Positions 16,165-25,711 of a stretch of 64,000 nt of DNA are shown here, piece by piece (position 1 is the stretch's first letter; every line of letters begins with the position of its first letter). Location of the stretch: the NCBI GenBank assembly GCA_031418775.1, contig JANOJN010000190.1, forward strand, positions 11,709 through 75,708. Direction: 5' to 3'. A program made the translations under genes and the position numbers. The notes under the pieces were generated by a model. It did no database searches, was not told where the DNA came from, and saw nothing but the letters and a program-made list of their open reading frames with translations. Origin of the DNA: JANLQX01 sp031418775 (lineage in GTDB: Bacteria; Actinomycetota; Acidimicrobiia; Acidimicrobiales; JANYDT01).

Positions 16165-16211
16165 AGTCACGCTGACGAGGACAGGAGAGGTGCCGGCCCG
16201 TCGCCGGAGGG

Positions 16212-16778
16212 TCAGTACGTGTCAGTTGGTTCGTCGACGAGATGCGTCTTCGGGATGGTCCGCAACCCGCCGGAGAGAAGCTCGGCCATGGCGGGCACAG
16301 GGTCGGAGTCTTGGAAGAACGAGCTGTTGGTGAAATCGGGCTCGCCGCTCGTGGGATCGTTTGCCCACCAGGACGCTTCGAGGGCGATCCCGTTCGGATC
16401 GCTGAAGTAGATCGATCGCATCAGCCCGTGATCGACCACGTCGGTCACCTCGGAACCGGCGCCGAGGAGACGTTCGCGCAACGCCAGCAGCGCCGCCTCA
16501 TCGGGAAGGTCCATCGAGAGATGGTCGAACTGGCCGGCGCGGGCATCGAAGACGCCGGCGGGTTTGGCCAGCTCGTTCGTGTGCTGCCCCCGGTACTCGA
16601 AGAAGGCAACGGAGCTCTTCGGACCGAACGAGAAGAAGTAGTGCCGGAACGTGTCGGTGCCGATCGTGGCGACCAGCGGCGCGCCGAGGGCACCGTGCCA
16701 GAACCGCACCGTCGCGTCCATGTCGTTGGTAATCAAGGCAAGATGATTGAGCCCCTGCCATGGAACGTTCTGCTTCAT
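16212..16778 (-). CDS. VOC-family (glyoxalase/dioxygenase-fold) protein
   Basis: 188 residues with two paired beta-alpha-beta-beta-beta units of the vicinal oxygen chelate fold: LNHLALITNDMDATVRFWHG, then FDHLSMDLPDEAALLALRERL, SIYFSDPNGIALEASWW. The His in the first strand, the His of FDHLSM and the Glu of LEAS are the usual metal ligands, so it may be a metal-dependent dioxygenase or isomerase. ATG at 16778 is preceded by GAGGAT. The gene lies 59 bases downstream of the metallo-beta-lactamase-type gene on the same strand, so the two may be co-transcribed. Confidence 0.8.
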   Translation of the reverse strand: MKQNVPWQGLNHLALITNDMDATVRFWHGALGAPLVATIGTDTFRHYFFSFGPKSSVAFFEYRGQHTNELAKPAGVFDARAGQFDHLSMDLPDEAALLALRERLLGAGSEVTDVVDHGLMRSIYFSDPNGIALEASWWANDPTSGEPDFTNSSFFQDSDPVPAMAELLSGGLRTIPKTHLVDEPTDTY

Positions 16779-16837
16779 GATCGATCCTCGGTCGTCGTTG
16801 ATGTCGACAGCCAGTATGGACCTGTTTCTCCCCTCTA

Positions 16838-17920
16838 CTAGGCGGCCGCGGCAACGGTGAACGTGGTCCCGACGGCATTGGGGACGTAGGCGTCGGGGAG
16901 CGCCGTCGCGAGGCGCACCTGGGCCCGCCAGCCGGTGCAATGGGCCGGCACAACATGGCTGGGCTGCATCTCGGTAAGTGCACGTACCGTCGGCTCGATG
17001 ATTGGCTCGAAAGCCGGACCGGTGAGGTGGAATCCTCCCAGGAGTCCGTGGAGACGGTCCACGCCCGTCAGTCGCATGGCATGGCGGGCGATGTTGACCG
17101 CCCCGGCGTGGCCGCAACCGGTCAGCACCACGAGGCCCTTGCCACGCACGTTCACCACCATGGCCTGGTCGTCGAGAATCAGCGGGTCCGGTGCCCACCG
17201 GCCGCGGTGGAGGGCCTCGTGAAACGGCATGCCCGTCTCGAAATCCGTGGTGCGGTCGACCTCTCCGGTGATGAGGACGCTGCCGTCGAGAAGAGCGGAG
17301 GGCTCGCGTCGTTCGATGATTTGGAAGCCCTCGCCCTCGAGCGAGCTGCGCTTGAGCACCGGGAGTTCCCATGGAGCCTGCCCAGGGAAAGCGGCGCGGC
17401 GCGGCGTCCAGACGCCGGGGTGCAGGGTGAGCGGGATGCCCGCCCGCTTGCGGAGCCGGGCAAGACCGAGGAAGCCACCGGCGTGGTCGAAGTGGCCGTG
17501 ACTCAATACCACGGCCGCGATATCACCGACCTGCACGTCGAGACGTTCCATGTTCGCGGCCATGCCGTCGGGCGACACTCCTGTGTCGAAGAGCAACGTG
17601 TGCGTCCGTGCGCCGCGCCGCACCGTGACCAAGGCGGAGAATCCGTGCTCGGCGACCAGGCCGGGAACAGTCACACCACCCTCGAACTGTTCCGCGGGGA
17701 CGCGCGGTGTGCGGCCCATAGCCGCGCGGGTCGCCGGCCCCATGTCGGTCATCAGCCCGTCATAGCTGTTGTCGACGAGCGTGACGATCCGGATCTCGTC
17801 GACGGGCTCGAGGTGAATCGGATCGACGGCCGCCCCCTCGGTCTGTTGGGGCATCGCGTGCGCGGCCTCATGGGCGTGATCGTGTCCGTCGTGGTCACCT
17901 GCGCACATCGCGCACCTCAT
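16838..17920 (-). CDS. MBL-fold metallohydrolase (DHPPS-like)
   Basis: 360 residues. A short Cys/His-rich N-terminus (MRCAMCAGDHDGHDHAHEAAHAM) could bind metal. It is followed by a metallo-beta-lactamase fold of the type seen in 7,8-dihydropterin-6-methyl phosphate synthase-related proteins. Metal ligands are visible in VVLSHGHFDHAGGF, in LTGCGHAG and in the C-terminal VVPAHCTGW. LLFDTGVSPDG and the ending HLTGPAF are also typical of this subfamily. ATG at 17920 is chosen over an upstream ATG because the His-rich segment starts there; no strong ribosome site is present. The substrate is unknown. Confidence 0.8.
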   Translation of the reverse strand: MRCAMCAGDHDGHDHAHEAAHAMPQQTEGAAVDPIHLEPVDEIRIVTLVDNSYDGLMTDMGPATRAAMGRTPRVPAEQFEGGVTVPGLVAEHGFSALVTVRRGARTHTLLFDTGVSPDGMAANMERLDVQVGDIAAVVLSHGHFDHAGGFLGLARLRKRAGIPLTLHPGVWTPRRAAFPGQAPWELPVLKRSSLEGEGFQIIERREPSALLDGSVLITGEVDRTTDFETGMPFHEALHRGRWAPDPLILDDQAMVVNVRGKGLVVLTGCGHAGAVNIARHAMRLTGVDRLHGLLGGFHLTGPAFEPIIEPTVRALTEMQPSHVVPAHCTGWRAQVRLATALPDAYVPNAVGTTFTVAAAA

Positions 17921-18021
17921 TCTTGGATGTTCGGGCCATGGCAGGCGGCACCGGATCGCCCCCGGACCACATTCGCACCGCAGCGTCCGCCGGATCAATC
18001 CCGCGTACTGCGGTTTCGTTG

Positions 18022-18108
18022 GGAGAGTGTGCGCTGGGTCGCTCCTGGAGCGACCCAGCGCAACAACCTCTGCGGGTCGCCCGGCTAGCTGCGCGCCGCG
18101 GCTTCCGC
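18022..18108. repeat. hairpin element, copy 1
   Basis: Contains a perfect inverted repeat with 16-bp arms (18030-18045 and 18047-18062) and a single central T. The right part (about 18084-18106) resembles the 3' end and stop of the oxidoreductase gene at 25.8 kb. Copy 2 is at 25712-25798, with most positions matching by eye. It lies just past the stop of the ABC permease and probably ends its transcript. Confidence 0.65.
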
Positions 18109-18109
18109 C

Positions 18110-20671
18110 TCAGGTGGCTATTGCGGTCAGGATGTTGATGCGGGCGGCGCGTCGAGCAGGCACGATTGCCGCGCCGATCCCGGCGATTGTCGCGATCAGA
18201 GCGATGGTGATGAGTGAACCGGTCGGGACGATGAGCCGGTCCCGTCCACCTACCGGAGCGGCGTGGACCATGGTCCACGCCAGGAACGTGCCGAGGAGGA
18301 GTCCAAGTGCGGTTCCGAACAGGGCGATGATCCCGGATTCCCCGCGGACGCTGGTGCGGACCTGGGCGCGGCTCATACCGACGGCGCGCAACAGTCCGAG
18401 CTCACGCTTGCGTTCGTGGATCGAAAGCCCGAGCGTGTTGACAATCCCGAGGATCGCGATGAACACCGCGAGGCCGAGGAGTGCGTACATGAGGGCGAGG
18501 ACGGTGTCGAGCTCACCGTTCTGCTGCTCGATGAAGGCATCGGTGGTGAGCACCTTTGCGGTCGGGTATGTAGCGGCGGCGCGCTCGACGACGCTGGTGT
18601 CGTCAGCGCTGACGTAGATCCGCGAGTCGAGTCGTTCAGGGAGGTTCGCTTCGACAGCCGCAAGGCCGACGAACTGGTCCCCAACCGTGTCGGCGGCCCG
18701 GTCATAGATGGCTCTGACGGTGAACGTGACGGTTCCCGTGGGGAAGGTGATGGCCCGGGTGTCGCCGAGGCGCACTGCGTGGGGTCCGGTTCCGCGGGTG
18801 ACAGCGATGCCGTCGGGACCGAGTCGGGTGAGGTCGCCGTCGACCTGGCCGAGGTCGAACATCGCGTTGATAGTGCCGACGTCGTAGGCGTTGAGAAACC
18901 CGGGGGTTCCATCGGTCTCGATGGCCGAAATTCTTTGCTCGGTCACGAGGTTCACGCCAGGCTGGGTGGTGAGGCCGGCAGCGACGTTGGGGGTGAGGCC
19001 GGTGCTGGCGTCGATCGCGCCGGAGTCGACGATCACGTTGCCTCGGAAGTCATCGCGAAACGCTCCTGCCCCGGAAGACTTCACCGACGCCGCAAAGATC
19101 GCCAGAAAGCTGACGAGGGCAACTCCGATCATGAGCGACGACGCCGTGCGAGCGGTCCGCTTCGGATTGCGCATCGCGTTCTGGCGTGCGATCGCACCGG
19201 CGGTGCCCCGCAGGCGAGCGATCGGCGTGCCGAGGAAAGCGGCGAGCGGACGGGCAAGGACCGGGCCCAGCACGGAGACGGCGACGAGCAGCGCGACGGC
19301 GCCGACTCCGACAGTCGTGATGTTGGCGGCGCTGCGACCGACGAGCAGGATCGCGCCAGCGGCAACTGTGGTCAGGGTGCCTCCGACGATACGTGACCCT
19401 GACACGGCAGAGCGGTCCTTCGCAACGTCGCGCAGCGCGGCGATCGGGGCAACACGTGACGCTCGCCGGGCCGGGAGAACGGCCGCAGCCAAGGTGATGA
19501 CGACACCGAGGATGATGGAGCCGAGCACGGTCGCCATGGTGATCTGCAGCGTGTCGAGCGGAATGTCCACCCCGAATGCGCTGAGAAGCGCACGCAGGCC
19601 CTTGGCGACGCCGACTCCCGCGAGCAGACCGACTGCCGACGCCAGCAGTCCCGTCACCGCGGCCTCAGCCAGGATGGCAAGTCGAACCTGGCGGCCGGTC
19701 GCCCCGACTGCGCGTAACAGCGCCATCTCTCGGGTCCGTTGGGACACGATGATCGAGAACGTGTTGTTGATGATGAACGCACCGACGAACAAGGCGATGA
19801 GAGCGAACATGGTGAGGAACACACCGAACTGGCTGATGTCCTTGCCGATGTCGTTCTGGTGCTCCGCGGTCAGCACAGCACCGGCGATCACTTCGGTCCC
19901 GGTACCCACGACCGGAGCGAGTCGAGCGACAAGGGTGTCTTGGTCGACGCCATCTCGGGCGGTCACCGCGATCGCGTCGACCTGGCCGGGCTTGTTGAGC
20001 ACCGCCTCGGCGGTCACATCGTCGAACAGCACCACGGACAGCCCACCTGGGGTATCGACCTCACCGAAACGCGTGATGCCGACAACGGTGGCCTCGTGTG
20101 GGTCGCCTGCTGTGAGCACGGTCGTGCGGTCGCCGACGTCGAGCTTCGCCACTTCGGCGGAATGCTTGTCGATGGCGATCTCGATGGGCTCGGTCGAGGA
20201 AGTCAACCACCACGGCGCGAACTGCCACCACTTCGCCTTTGAGTGCAGCGGCGCGCGCCCGGAAACGATGGTGAAGGGGTTGAGTGCGGGGACTGTCACC
20301 CAATTCATCCCGAGGACACCGGTTTGCGCGGTGCCCACTGCTTTGCCGCCATGGTCGAGGATCTGGGCGTAGCCGGAGACTTCCACGCTGGCCTGGTCAA
20401 CGCCGTCGATACTGCGAACGGTGTCGAGGAGTTCAGCGTTGATCGGCCGACTGCTCTCTCCGTAGCCACGCTCGAGCGGGCTGGCCGCCCGGATGTATGC
20501 GTCCGTACCTTTGTCCGCTTTCGCGAGCAGGGAGTCGAAGGTGCCACGGATGGTGTCAGTGAGGATGAGGGTCCCCGAGAGGAACGCGACCCCGAGGATG
20601 ACCGCGAACGACGTGGCGAGGAGCCGCATCTTGTTGGCGGCGAGCTGCTTGACGGTGAGCTTGGCAATCAT
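18110..20671 (-). CDS. FtsX/MacB-type ABC transporter permease
   Basis: 853 residues with the classic layout of a duplicated FtsX-type permease. An N-terminal membrane anchor (MRLLATSFAVILGVAFLSGTLILT) leads into a large extracytoplasmic domain. A first FtsX unit with three helices lies at about 280-400 (NNTFSIIVSQRTREMALLRAVG). A second extracytoplasmic region and a final FtsX unit follow at about 735-850 (LSIHERKRELGLLRAVGMSR). Such permeases extrude peptides, antibiotics or lipids, driven by a separate ATPase. It is last in an operon with an MFS protein and the cognate ATPase, next to a divergent two-component system, which suggests envelope-stress or drug-responsive export. Confidence 0.9.
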   Translation of the reverse strand: MIAKLTVKQLAANKMRLLATSFAVILGVAFLSGTLILTDTIRGTFDSLLAKADKGTDAYIRAASPLERGYGESSRPINAELLDTVRSIDGVDQASVEVSGYAQILDHGGKAVGTAQTGVLGMNWVTVPALNPFTIVSGRAPLHSKAKWWQFAPWWLTSSTEPIEIAIDKHSAEVAKLDVGDRTTVLTAGDPHEATVVGITRFGEVDTPGGLSVVLFDDVTAEAVLNKPGQVDAIAVTARDGVDQDTLVARLAPVVGTGTEVIAGAVLTAEHQNDIGKDISQFGVFLTMFALIALFVGAFIINNTFSIIVSQRTREMALLRAVGATGRQVRLAILAEAAVTGLLASAVGLLAGVGVAKGLRALLSAFGVDIPLDTLQITMATVLGSIILGVVITLAAAVLPARRASRVAPIAALRDVAKDRSAVSGSRIVGGTLTTVAAGAILLVGRSAANITTVGVGAVALLVAVSVLGPVLARPLAAFLGTPIARLRGTAGAIARQNAMRNPKRTARTASSLMIGVALVSFLAIFAASVKSSGAGAFRDDFRGNVIVDSGAIDASTGLTPNVAAGLTTQPGVNLVTEQRISAIETDGTPGFLNAYDVGTINAMFDLGQVDGDLTRLGPDGIAVTRGTGPHAVRLGDTRAITFPTGTVTFTVRAIYDRAADTVGDQFVGLAAVEANLPERLDSRIYVSADDTSVVERAAATYPTAKVLTTDAFIEQQNGELDTVLALMYALLGLAVFIAILGIVNTLGLSIHERKRELGLLRAVGMSRAQVRTSVRGESGIIALFGTALGLLLGTFLAWTMVHAAPVGGRDRLIVPTGSLITIALIATIAGIGAAIVPARRAARINILTAIAT

Positions 20672-20689
20672 GGTGGTGTCGTCTTTCGA

Positions 20690-22003
20690 TCAGGTGGGTT
20701 GGATGAGCGCGGGCGCCGAGTCGGGCCGTGCGTCGACGGTGGTGGGAGACGCTGCGCTCGAACCAGCTCGGTCGGTGCGCAGGGAGGTGAGGCGAGGGCC
20801 TTGGATAGCCGCCGCACAGATCAAGGCGGTGAGACCACCGAGGGCGAACGGCACCCGAGCCGAGGTGGCCTGGATGATCCATCCGATGAGCAGGGCGCCG
20901 AGTGGTGTGGTCCCGAACAGGGCCATCTGGTGCAGGGCCATGACCCGTCCTTGCATCGCCGGTTCGGTGGCCTGTTGGAGCACAACTGTGGTCACCGACT
21001 GGAACGACGCTGAGGCGAAACCGAGGACGACGCTCATGGCGACGAACGGCCAGAAACCAGGAGCGACGGACAGCGCGAGACACGACACGGCGAAGCCTGC
21101 CAGCGAAAGCGCCAGTGTCCGACGCGGGTGCGGCTTGACCCCGGCGATGTAGATGCCACCCACGATCGAGCCGATCGCGCTGACACTCATCGCGATGCCC
21201 ACCGATCCCGCACCCCGGTGGAACCCGAAGCGCACCATCGACGGGAACGTGGTGGGAAAGTTGTAGGCGACGGTGCCCACGACGCTCATGACGAGCAACG
21301 GTCGAGCGACATCGCGGTGGGTGCGTACGTACTCGAAGCCTTCGCGGAGCTTTCCCTTCGCGCTCCCGATGGCCGGCCGATGCACGAGTTCAGATGAGCG
21401 CAGCGCGAGCAACGCCCCGATGACGACGACGTACGACGCGGCGTTCACGATGAAACAGGCTTCGACACCGACGGTCGCGATCAGTGCTCCGGCAAGTGCG
21501 GGACCGATGAGGCGTGAAACCGAGGCAATCGTGCTGTTGGTCGCGACCGCACTGGGGAGCAGTTGCGGTCCCACGAGTTCGTACAGAATCGCTTGCATCG
21601 CCGGTCGTTCGACTGCCAAGGCGATGCCGAACACGAGGGTCAGGGTGTAGATCCACCAGATCGTGATGTGGTCCGACAGAGCGACGGCGGCGAACGTCGC
21701 GGCGAGCAGACCGGACACCGCTGACGTGACGACGAGGATGCGACGGTTGTCGAACCTGTCGACCAGCACGCCGGCGGGGGCGCCGAGAAGCAGCAGGGGA
21801 AGGAACTGCAAGGCCATCGTGACGCCGAGCCGGTCGCTGCGGTTCGTCAACTCCAACACGAGCCAGGTGACGGCGAGGGCATGCGTCCACGACCCGATGC
21901 TCGAAATCGTCTGGCCGACGAAGTACATCCGGAAGTTCCGGTTGCCGAAGGCCGCCAAACGACGGCCCGAGTCCGTCGTCTTCATCTCGTGTGGCGTCGC
22001 CAT
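20690..22003 (-). CDS. MFS exporter (EntS/MFS_3 type)
   Basis: 437 residues with about twelve transmembrane helices. Motif A-like sequences follow helix 2 (GAPAGVLVDRFDNRRILV), and FGNRNFRMYFVGQTISSIGSW is typical of the MFS_3 exporters that include EntS and macrolide pumps. The C-terminal ~45 residues are a Ser/Thr/Pro/Asp-rich cytoplasmic tail. It starts six bases after the ATPase gene and ends 18 bases before the permease gene. An MFS pump embedded between the two parts of an ABC exporter is unusual and suggests two pumps induced together against the same compound (inference). Confidence 0.88.
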   Translation of the reverse strand: MATPHEMKTTDSGRRLAAFGNRNFRMYFVGQTISSIGSWTHALAVTWLVLELTNRSDRLGVTMALQFLPLLLLGAPAGVLVDRFDNRRILVVTSAVSGLLAATFAAVALSDHITIWWIYTLTLVFGIALAVERPAMQAILYELVGPQLLPSAVATNSTIASVSRLIGPALAGALIATVGVEACFIVNAASYVVVIGALLALRSSELVHRPAIGSAKGKLREGFEYVRTHRDVARPLLVMSVVGTVAYNFPTTFPSMVRFGFHRGAGSVGIAMSVSAIGSIVGGIYIAGVKPHPRRTLALSLAGFAVSCLALSVAPGFWPFVAMSVVLGFASASFQSVTTVVLQQATEPAMQGRVMALHQMALFGTTPLGALLIGWIIQATSARVPFALGGLTALICAAAIQGPRLTSLRTDRAGSSAASPTTVDARPDSAPALIQPT

Positions 22004-22009
22004 GATGGC

Positions 22010-22783
22010 TCAGCTCCCGGCCTGCTTGAAGAAGTCGAGGACGATGGCGGCGGTCGGATCGACGAGATCGCCAACGATCCGGCCGTCGGCCAGGAACACG
22101 GCCCGATCGGCGTAGGCAGCGGCGGTCGGGTCGTGGGTGACCATCACCACGGTCTGGTCGAGCTCGCGAACGGCGTTGCGCAGGAACGTGAGGATCTCGG
22201 CTCCGGCGTGGGAATCGAGGTTGCCGGTGGGCTCGTCGGCGAAGATGATCTCGGGTCGCGAGGCCAGGGCGCGAGCGACGGCGACGCGCTGTTGTTGCCC
22301 TCCGGACAACTCCGACGGACGGTGCGTCAACCGGGTGCGCAACCCGACCGTGTCGATGATGTGGTCGAGCCAGGCCGGGTCGGGTTTGCGTCCGGCGAGT
22401 GACATCGGAAGGGTCATGTTCTCCAATGCGTTCAATGTGGGGATCAGGTTGAACGACTGGAAGACGAAGCCGATCCGGTCACGACGAAGCCGAGTGAGCT
22501 CGGCGTCGTGCAGCGTTGCGAGGTCGATGTCCCCGATGCGAATCGAACCCGAAGTCACGGTGTCGAGCCCGGCGAGGCAGTGCAGGAGGGTCGACTTCCC
22601 TGATCCGGATGGTCCCATCAGGGCCGTGAACCGGCCGGCGTCGAAGCCGACCGTGACACCGTCGAGGGCGTTGACGACGGCGTCATGGGCGCCGTAGATC
22701 TTCGTCACATCGACAGCGCGGGCGACGATGCGACGTTGTCCGGGGGGAGAAACGGGTGGGGTAAGGGTTGTTGTAGTGGTCAT
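22010..22783 (-). CDS. ABC transporter ATP-binding protein (MacB/LolD type)
   Basis: 257 residues and a complete ATPase: Walker A GPSGSGKST, Q-loop FVFQSFNLIPTLNALEN, signature LSGGQQQRVAVARAL, Walker B IIFADEPTGNLDS and the switch His in VMVTHDP. The LolD/MacB subgroup pairs with FtsX-type permeases, matching the downstream gene. ATG at 22783 is chosen because upstream in-frame codons are outside the family; the N-terminal MTTTTTLTPPVSPPGQ is a short linker. It is the first gene of the operon and is divergent from the sensor kinase, with a 163-base shared control region. Confidence 0.92.
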   Translation of the reverse strand: MTTTTTLTPPVSPPGQRRIVARAVDVTKIYGAHDAVVNALDGVTVGFDAGRFTALMGPSGSGKSTLLHCLAGLDTVTSGSIRIGDIDLATLHDAELTRLRRDRIGFVFQSFNLIPTLNALENMTLPMSLAGRKPDPAWLDHIIDTVGLRTRLTHRPSELSGGQQQRVAVARALASRPEIIFADEPTGNLDSHAGAEILTFLRNAVRELDQTVVMVTHDPTAAAYADRAVFLADGRIVGDLVDPTAAIVLDFFKQAGS

Positions 22784-22934
22784 GCCAACCACGATGCGCC
22801 CCGGAGTCGGGCTGGCACATCGGGCCTGGGGCGTTCGCTCGAGCCGACAGATTGAACTCTGTGCGCCCACTCTCGCCCGGCAGGCGCATGACGTTCTCAT
22901 CCTGTAGACCGATGTGCCTCTTGCCGGCAGGGTC

Positions 22935-22940
22935 TACGGT
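22935..22940 (+). promoter_or_regulatory. -10 hexamer TACGGT of the sensor kinase
   Basis: Six bases separate this hexamer from the ATG at 22947, consistent with a leaderless transcript for the kinase-regulator operon. Confidence 0.4.
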
Positions 22941-22946
22941 CAATCG

Positions 22947-25013
22947 ATGAGGTTCGATCGCATCGTTCGTCGCGATCTGCGCGCTCACGCCTGGGACTAC
23001 GCGCTCGCCGGTTCGATGGTCGCCGTCGCTCTGGTCGCTCTCGTCACGCGGATTGATGTCCAAGACGCCGATGCCCATCTCTTCGGGCCCGACAACTGGG
23101 TTGGTTGGGTCGTGACAATCGCCGTGTGCGTAACGCTCGTCGGGCGGCGACGCTGGCCGCTACGGGCGCTCGCATCAGCTCTCATCCTGATACTCCCGAT
23201 CGAGTTCTCCCACCAGCGCGACACCGTGGCGTTTTTCGCCGTTCTGATCGCCCTCTACAGCGTCGCTGCATACCTGCCACTGCGACTGGCCGTGCGAGGC
23301 CTTGCGCAGATGGCGGCCTTCTACGTTGTCCTCGTTGCCACCGGCACCATCCTGCTGACGGCGGTTCCCCTGCTCGGGTTGTCGCTCCTGACCGTGGCGT
23401 TCGCATCCGGTCTTGCCGTCCACCGCAAACGAGCGAGCGACCACCGCGCCTCAGAGATCGCCATCGAACGAGCAGCAGCGGCGATCGAGACCGCCGAAGT
23501 GGTGGCCGCCGACGAACGCCTTCGCATGGCCCAGGAGCTCCACGACGTGGTCGCGCACTCGCTGAGTGTCATCGCCGTGCAAGCGGGGATCGGTGCGCAC
23601 CTCATCGACCGTCGACCGACCGAGGCGGCCCGGTCGCTCGATGCAATCCGATGCACTTGTGACAGCACCGGGGTCGAACTCGACCGATTGGTTGGAATCC
23701 TGCGAACCGGCACAGTCTCGGACTCGACGACGGCTCCGTCCGTTGCGACGATCGCAACACTCGTCGATCAGAGCCGCAGCACCGATCTCGCCGTCACCCT
23801 GAACATCGATGGCGAACTGGCAACCGTCCCCGCCGGGGTATCGCTTGCCGCGTACCGAATCGTGCAAGAGGCACTCACCAACATCGTTCGCCATGCCGGA
23901 AGTCCGGTCGCCGCGACGGTGACCATCAAGGCGACGGACGACCACATCGGTCTGACCGTAGATGACAACGGTCGTGGCGTCACGGTCCACGAGGCCGCCA
24001 CCCACGGCGGGGGGAACGGACTCGTAGGAATGCGAGAACGAGCTCACATGTACGGCGGCGACGTCCACGCGGGACCGAGGCCCGGTGGTGGGTTTCGGGT
24101 GAGAGCCACACTCGACACCCGGACCGGAATCAGCCCCATACAACCGACCTATCAAGCGACGGCTCTCCCGGTCGACCTCGAGCCGAACCCCGATCGTCGA
24201 CGACTCTCCCCGCCGACCTGGGACGCAGCACTGGCGATACTGATGGCGGCGATAGCAATCCTCGAAGTGATCGCGTCCCATCCGACACCCGGCGGACCGG
24301 ACTTCATGCCGAACGATGTCTGGGCGTTGTCGCTCCGTCTCGGATGCGCCGCGACGCTCGCGTTCCGGCGAAGATACCCGACGGTTTCGTACGCCTTTGC
24401 CTGGGTTCTCGGTCTTGTGTTGATCATCGGCGACTACCAGTTCGGGGTCCTCACGTTGGTGCTGCTGATCGGGCTGTATTCGGTTACTGCCCATGCCACG
24501 CCTCCGCGAGTCATCAGTGCGGCGGTAGGGACAGTTGCCGGAATCACGATCGTTGCCCTGTCGAAACCGCCCGACCTGAGCGCCAGTGGAGCGGTCTGGG
24601 CGAGCGTGTTCTTCGCCGGGTCGGCCGTCACCGGGCATGTCATGCGACGCGACCGGAGTCGACGAGCCACCGAACTGAACGAACGGCAGATCGACGCCGC
24701 AGCACGCACCCGACACTCGCATCTCGTCCTGACGAACGAGCGGCTCCGCATCGCTGACGAACTTCGCACCGTCCTCACCCGGTCCATAGACACGATCGCT
24801 CGCCACGCCGAAACCGGCTCGCGTCTTGTCGACAGCGACATCGACGTAACTGGCGATGCCCTTCGCGCCATCTCGACGATCAGTCGCGATGCGCTCAATG
24901 ACCTCCGACGGTTGCTCACGCACCTCCGCAACCCGACGGAGGGGTCGAACTATTCACCGATCTCGTCCACGCTCGAGACGGTCGGCGGCAACACCGCTGG
25001 CGTTCCGCGATGA
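22947..25013 (+). CDS. NarL-type sensor histidine kinase fused to a degenerate second kinase half
   Basis: 688 residues. Unit 1: a membrane domain of about six helices, a HisKA_3 dimerisation helix with phospho-acceptor His199 (MAQELHDVVAHSLSVIAVQAG), then a HATPase domain (VQEALTNIVRHA, VDDNGRG, GGGNGLVGMRERA) to about residue 395. Unit 2 repeats the plan: another membrane domain of about five or six helices (about 420-560) and another dimerisation-like helix (NERLRIADELRTVLTRSIDTIARHAE). There Arg607 replaces the His, and no ATPase domain follows. Unit 2 thus looks like a decayed duplicate that may still sense or dimerise. The gene overlaps its response regulator by ATGA and diverges from the exporter operon. 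Confidence 0.9.
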   Translation: MRFDRIVRRDLRAHAWDYALAGSMVAVALVALVTRIDVQDADAHLFGPDNWVGWVVTIAVCVTLVGRRRWPLRALASALILILPIEFSHQRDTVAFFAVLIALYSVAAYLPLRLAVRGLAQMAAFYVVLVATGTILLTAVPLLGLSLLTVAFASGLAVHRKRASDHRASEIAIERAAAAIETAEVVAADERLRMAQELHDVVAHSLSVIAVQAGIGAHLIDRRPTEAARSLDAIRCTCDSTGVELDRLVGILRTGTVSDSTTAPSVATIATLVDQSRSTDLAVTLNIDGELATVPAGVSLAAYRIVQEALTNIVRHAGSPVAATVTIKATDDHIGLTVDDNGRGVTVHEAATHGGGNGLVGMRERAHMYGGDVHAGPRPGGGFRVRATLDTRTGISPIQPTYQATALPVDLEPNPDRRRLSPPTWDAALAILMAAIAILEVIASHPTPGGPDFMPNDVWALSLRLGCAATLAFRRRYPTVSYAFAWVLGLVLIIGDYQFGVLTLVLLIGLYSVTAHATPPRVISAAVGTVAGITIVALSKPPDLSASGAVWASVFFAGSAVTGHVMRRDRSRRATELNERQIDAAARTRHSHLVLTNERLRIADELRTVLTRSIDTIARHAETGSRLVDSDIDVTGDALRAISTISRDALNDLRRLLTHLRNPTEGSNYSPISSTLETVGGNTAGVPR

Positions 25014-25681
25014 CTCCGTCGATCCGAGTGCTCGTCGCTGACGATCAAGCGCTCGTACGACGCGGGTTCCTCGCGCTGCTCCGGGCCGAGGACGGCATCG
25101 AGGTCGTCGGCGAAGCGGCCAACGGCTACGAAGCGGTCAAGCTGGCCAAACGCGAGCGGCCGGACGTGATCCTGATGGACATCCGCATGCCCGAGATGGA
25201 CGGACTCGAAGCCACGCGAGTGATCACGGCGGACCCAACGCTGAATGCGGTACGCATCCTCATCCTGACCACCTTCGACCTCGACGCCTACGTCCACGAA
25301 GCACTTCGGGCCGGTGCCTCCGGCTTCCTGCTCAAGGACACACTCCCGCCCGAACTGCTTGCAGCAGTTCGGGTCGTCGCCGCCGGAGAAGCGCTCCTGG
25401 CCCCCAGCATCACCCGCCGGTTGATCGAAGACTTCGTTCGACGACCAATGGCGACGGCTAACGACTCACGACTCGGACAGCTGACCGCGCGCGAACGCGA
25501 AGTGCTCGCAGCCGTCGCCAGAGGACTCTCCAACGCCGAACTTGCCGACGAACTCTTCATGAGCCATGCAACGGCCAAGACTCATGTCAGCCACCTGCTC
25601 ACCAAGTTCAGCGCCCGCGACCGGGCCCAACTGGTCGTCGCCGCCTACGAAACCGGTCTGGTCTCGCCCGGGCAAACCTGA
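25010..25681 (+). CDS. NarL/LuxR-type response regulator
   Basis: 223 residues. The receiver domain (about 1-125) has the acidic pair in VADDQALVRRG, the phospho-acceptor Asp in VILMDIRMPEMDG, the switch Thr in LTTFD and the Lys in FLLKDT. The LuxR helix-turn-helix is at about 155-215 (LTAREREVLAAVARGLSNAELADELFMS). It overlaps the kinase gene by four bases, so the pair is translationally coupled. The likely target is the divergent ABC/MFS exporter operon (inference from position). Confidence 0.93.
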   Translation: MTPSIRVLVADDQALVRRGFLALLRAEDGIEVVGEAANGYEAVKLAKRERPDVILMDIRMPEMDGLEATRVITADPTLNAVRILILTTFDLDAYVHEALRAGASGFLLKDTLPPELLAAVRVVAAGEALLAPSITRRLIEDFVRRPMATANDSRLGQLTAREREVLAAVARGLSNAELADELFMSHATAKTHVSHLLTKFSARDRAQLVVAAYETGLVSPGQT

Positions 25682-25711
25682 CGACACACTGTCACCAACT
25701 TGTCCGAGCGA

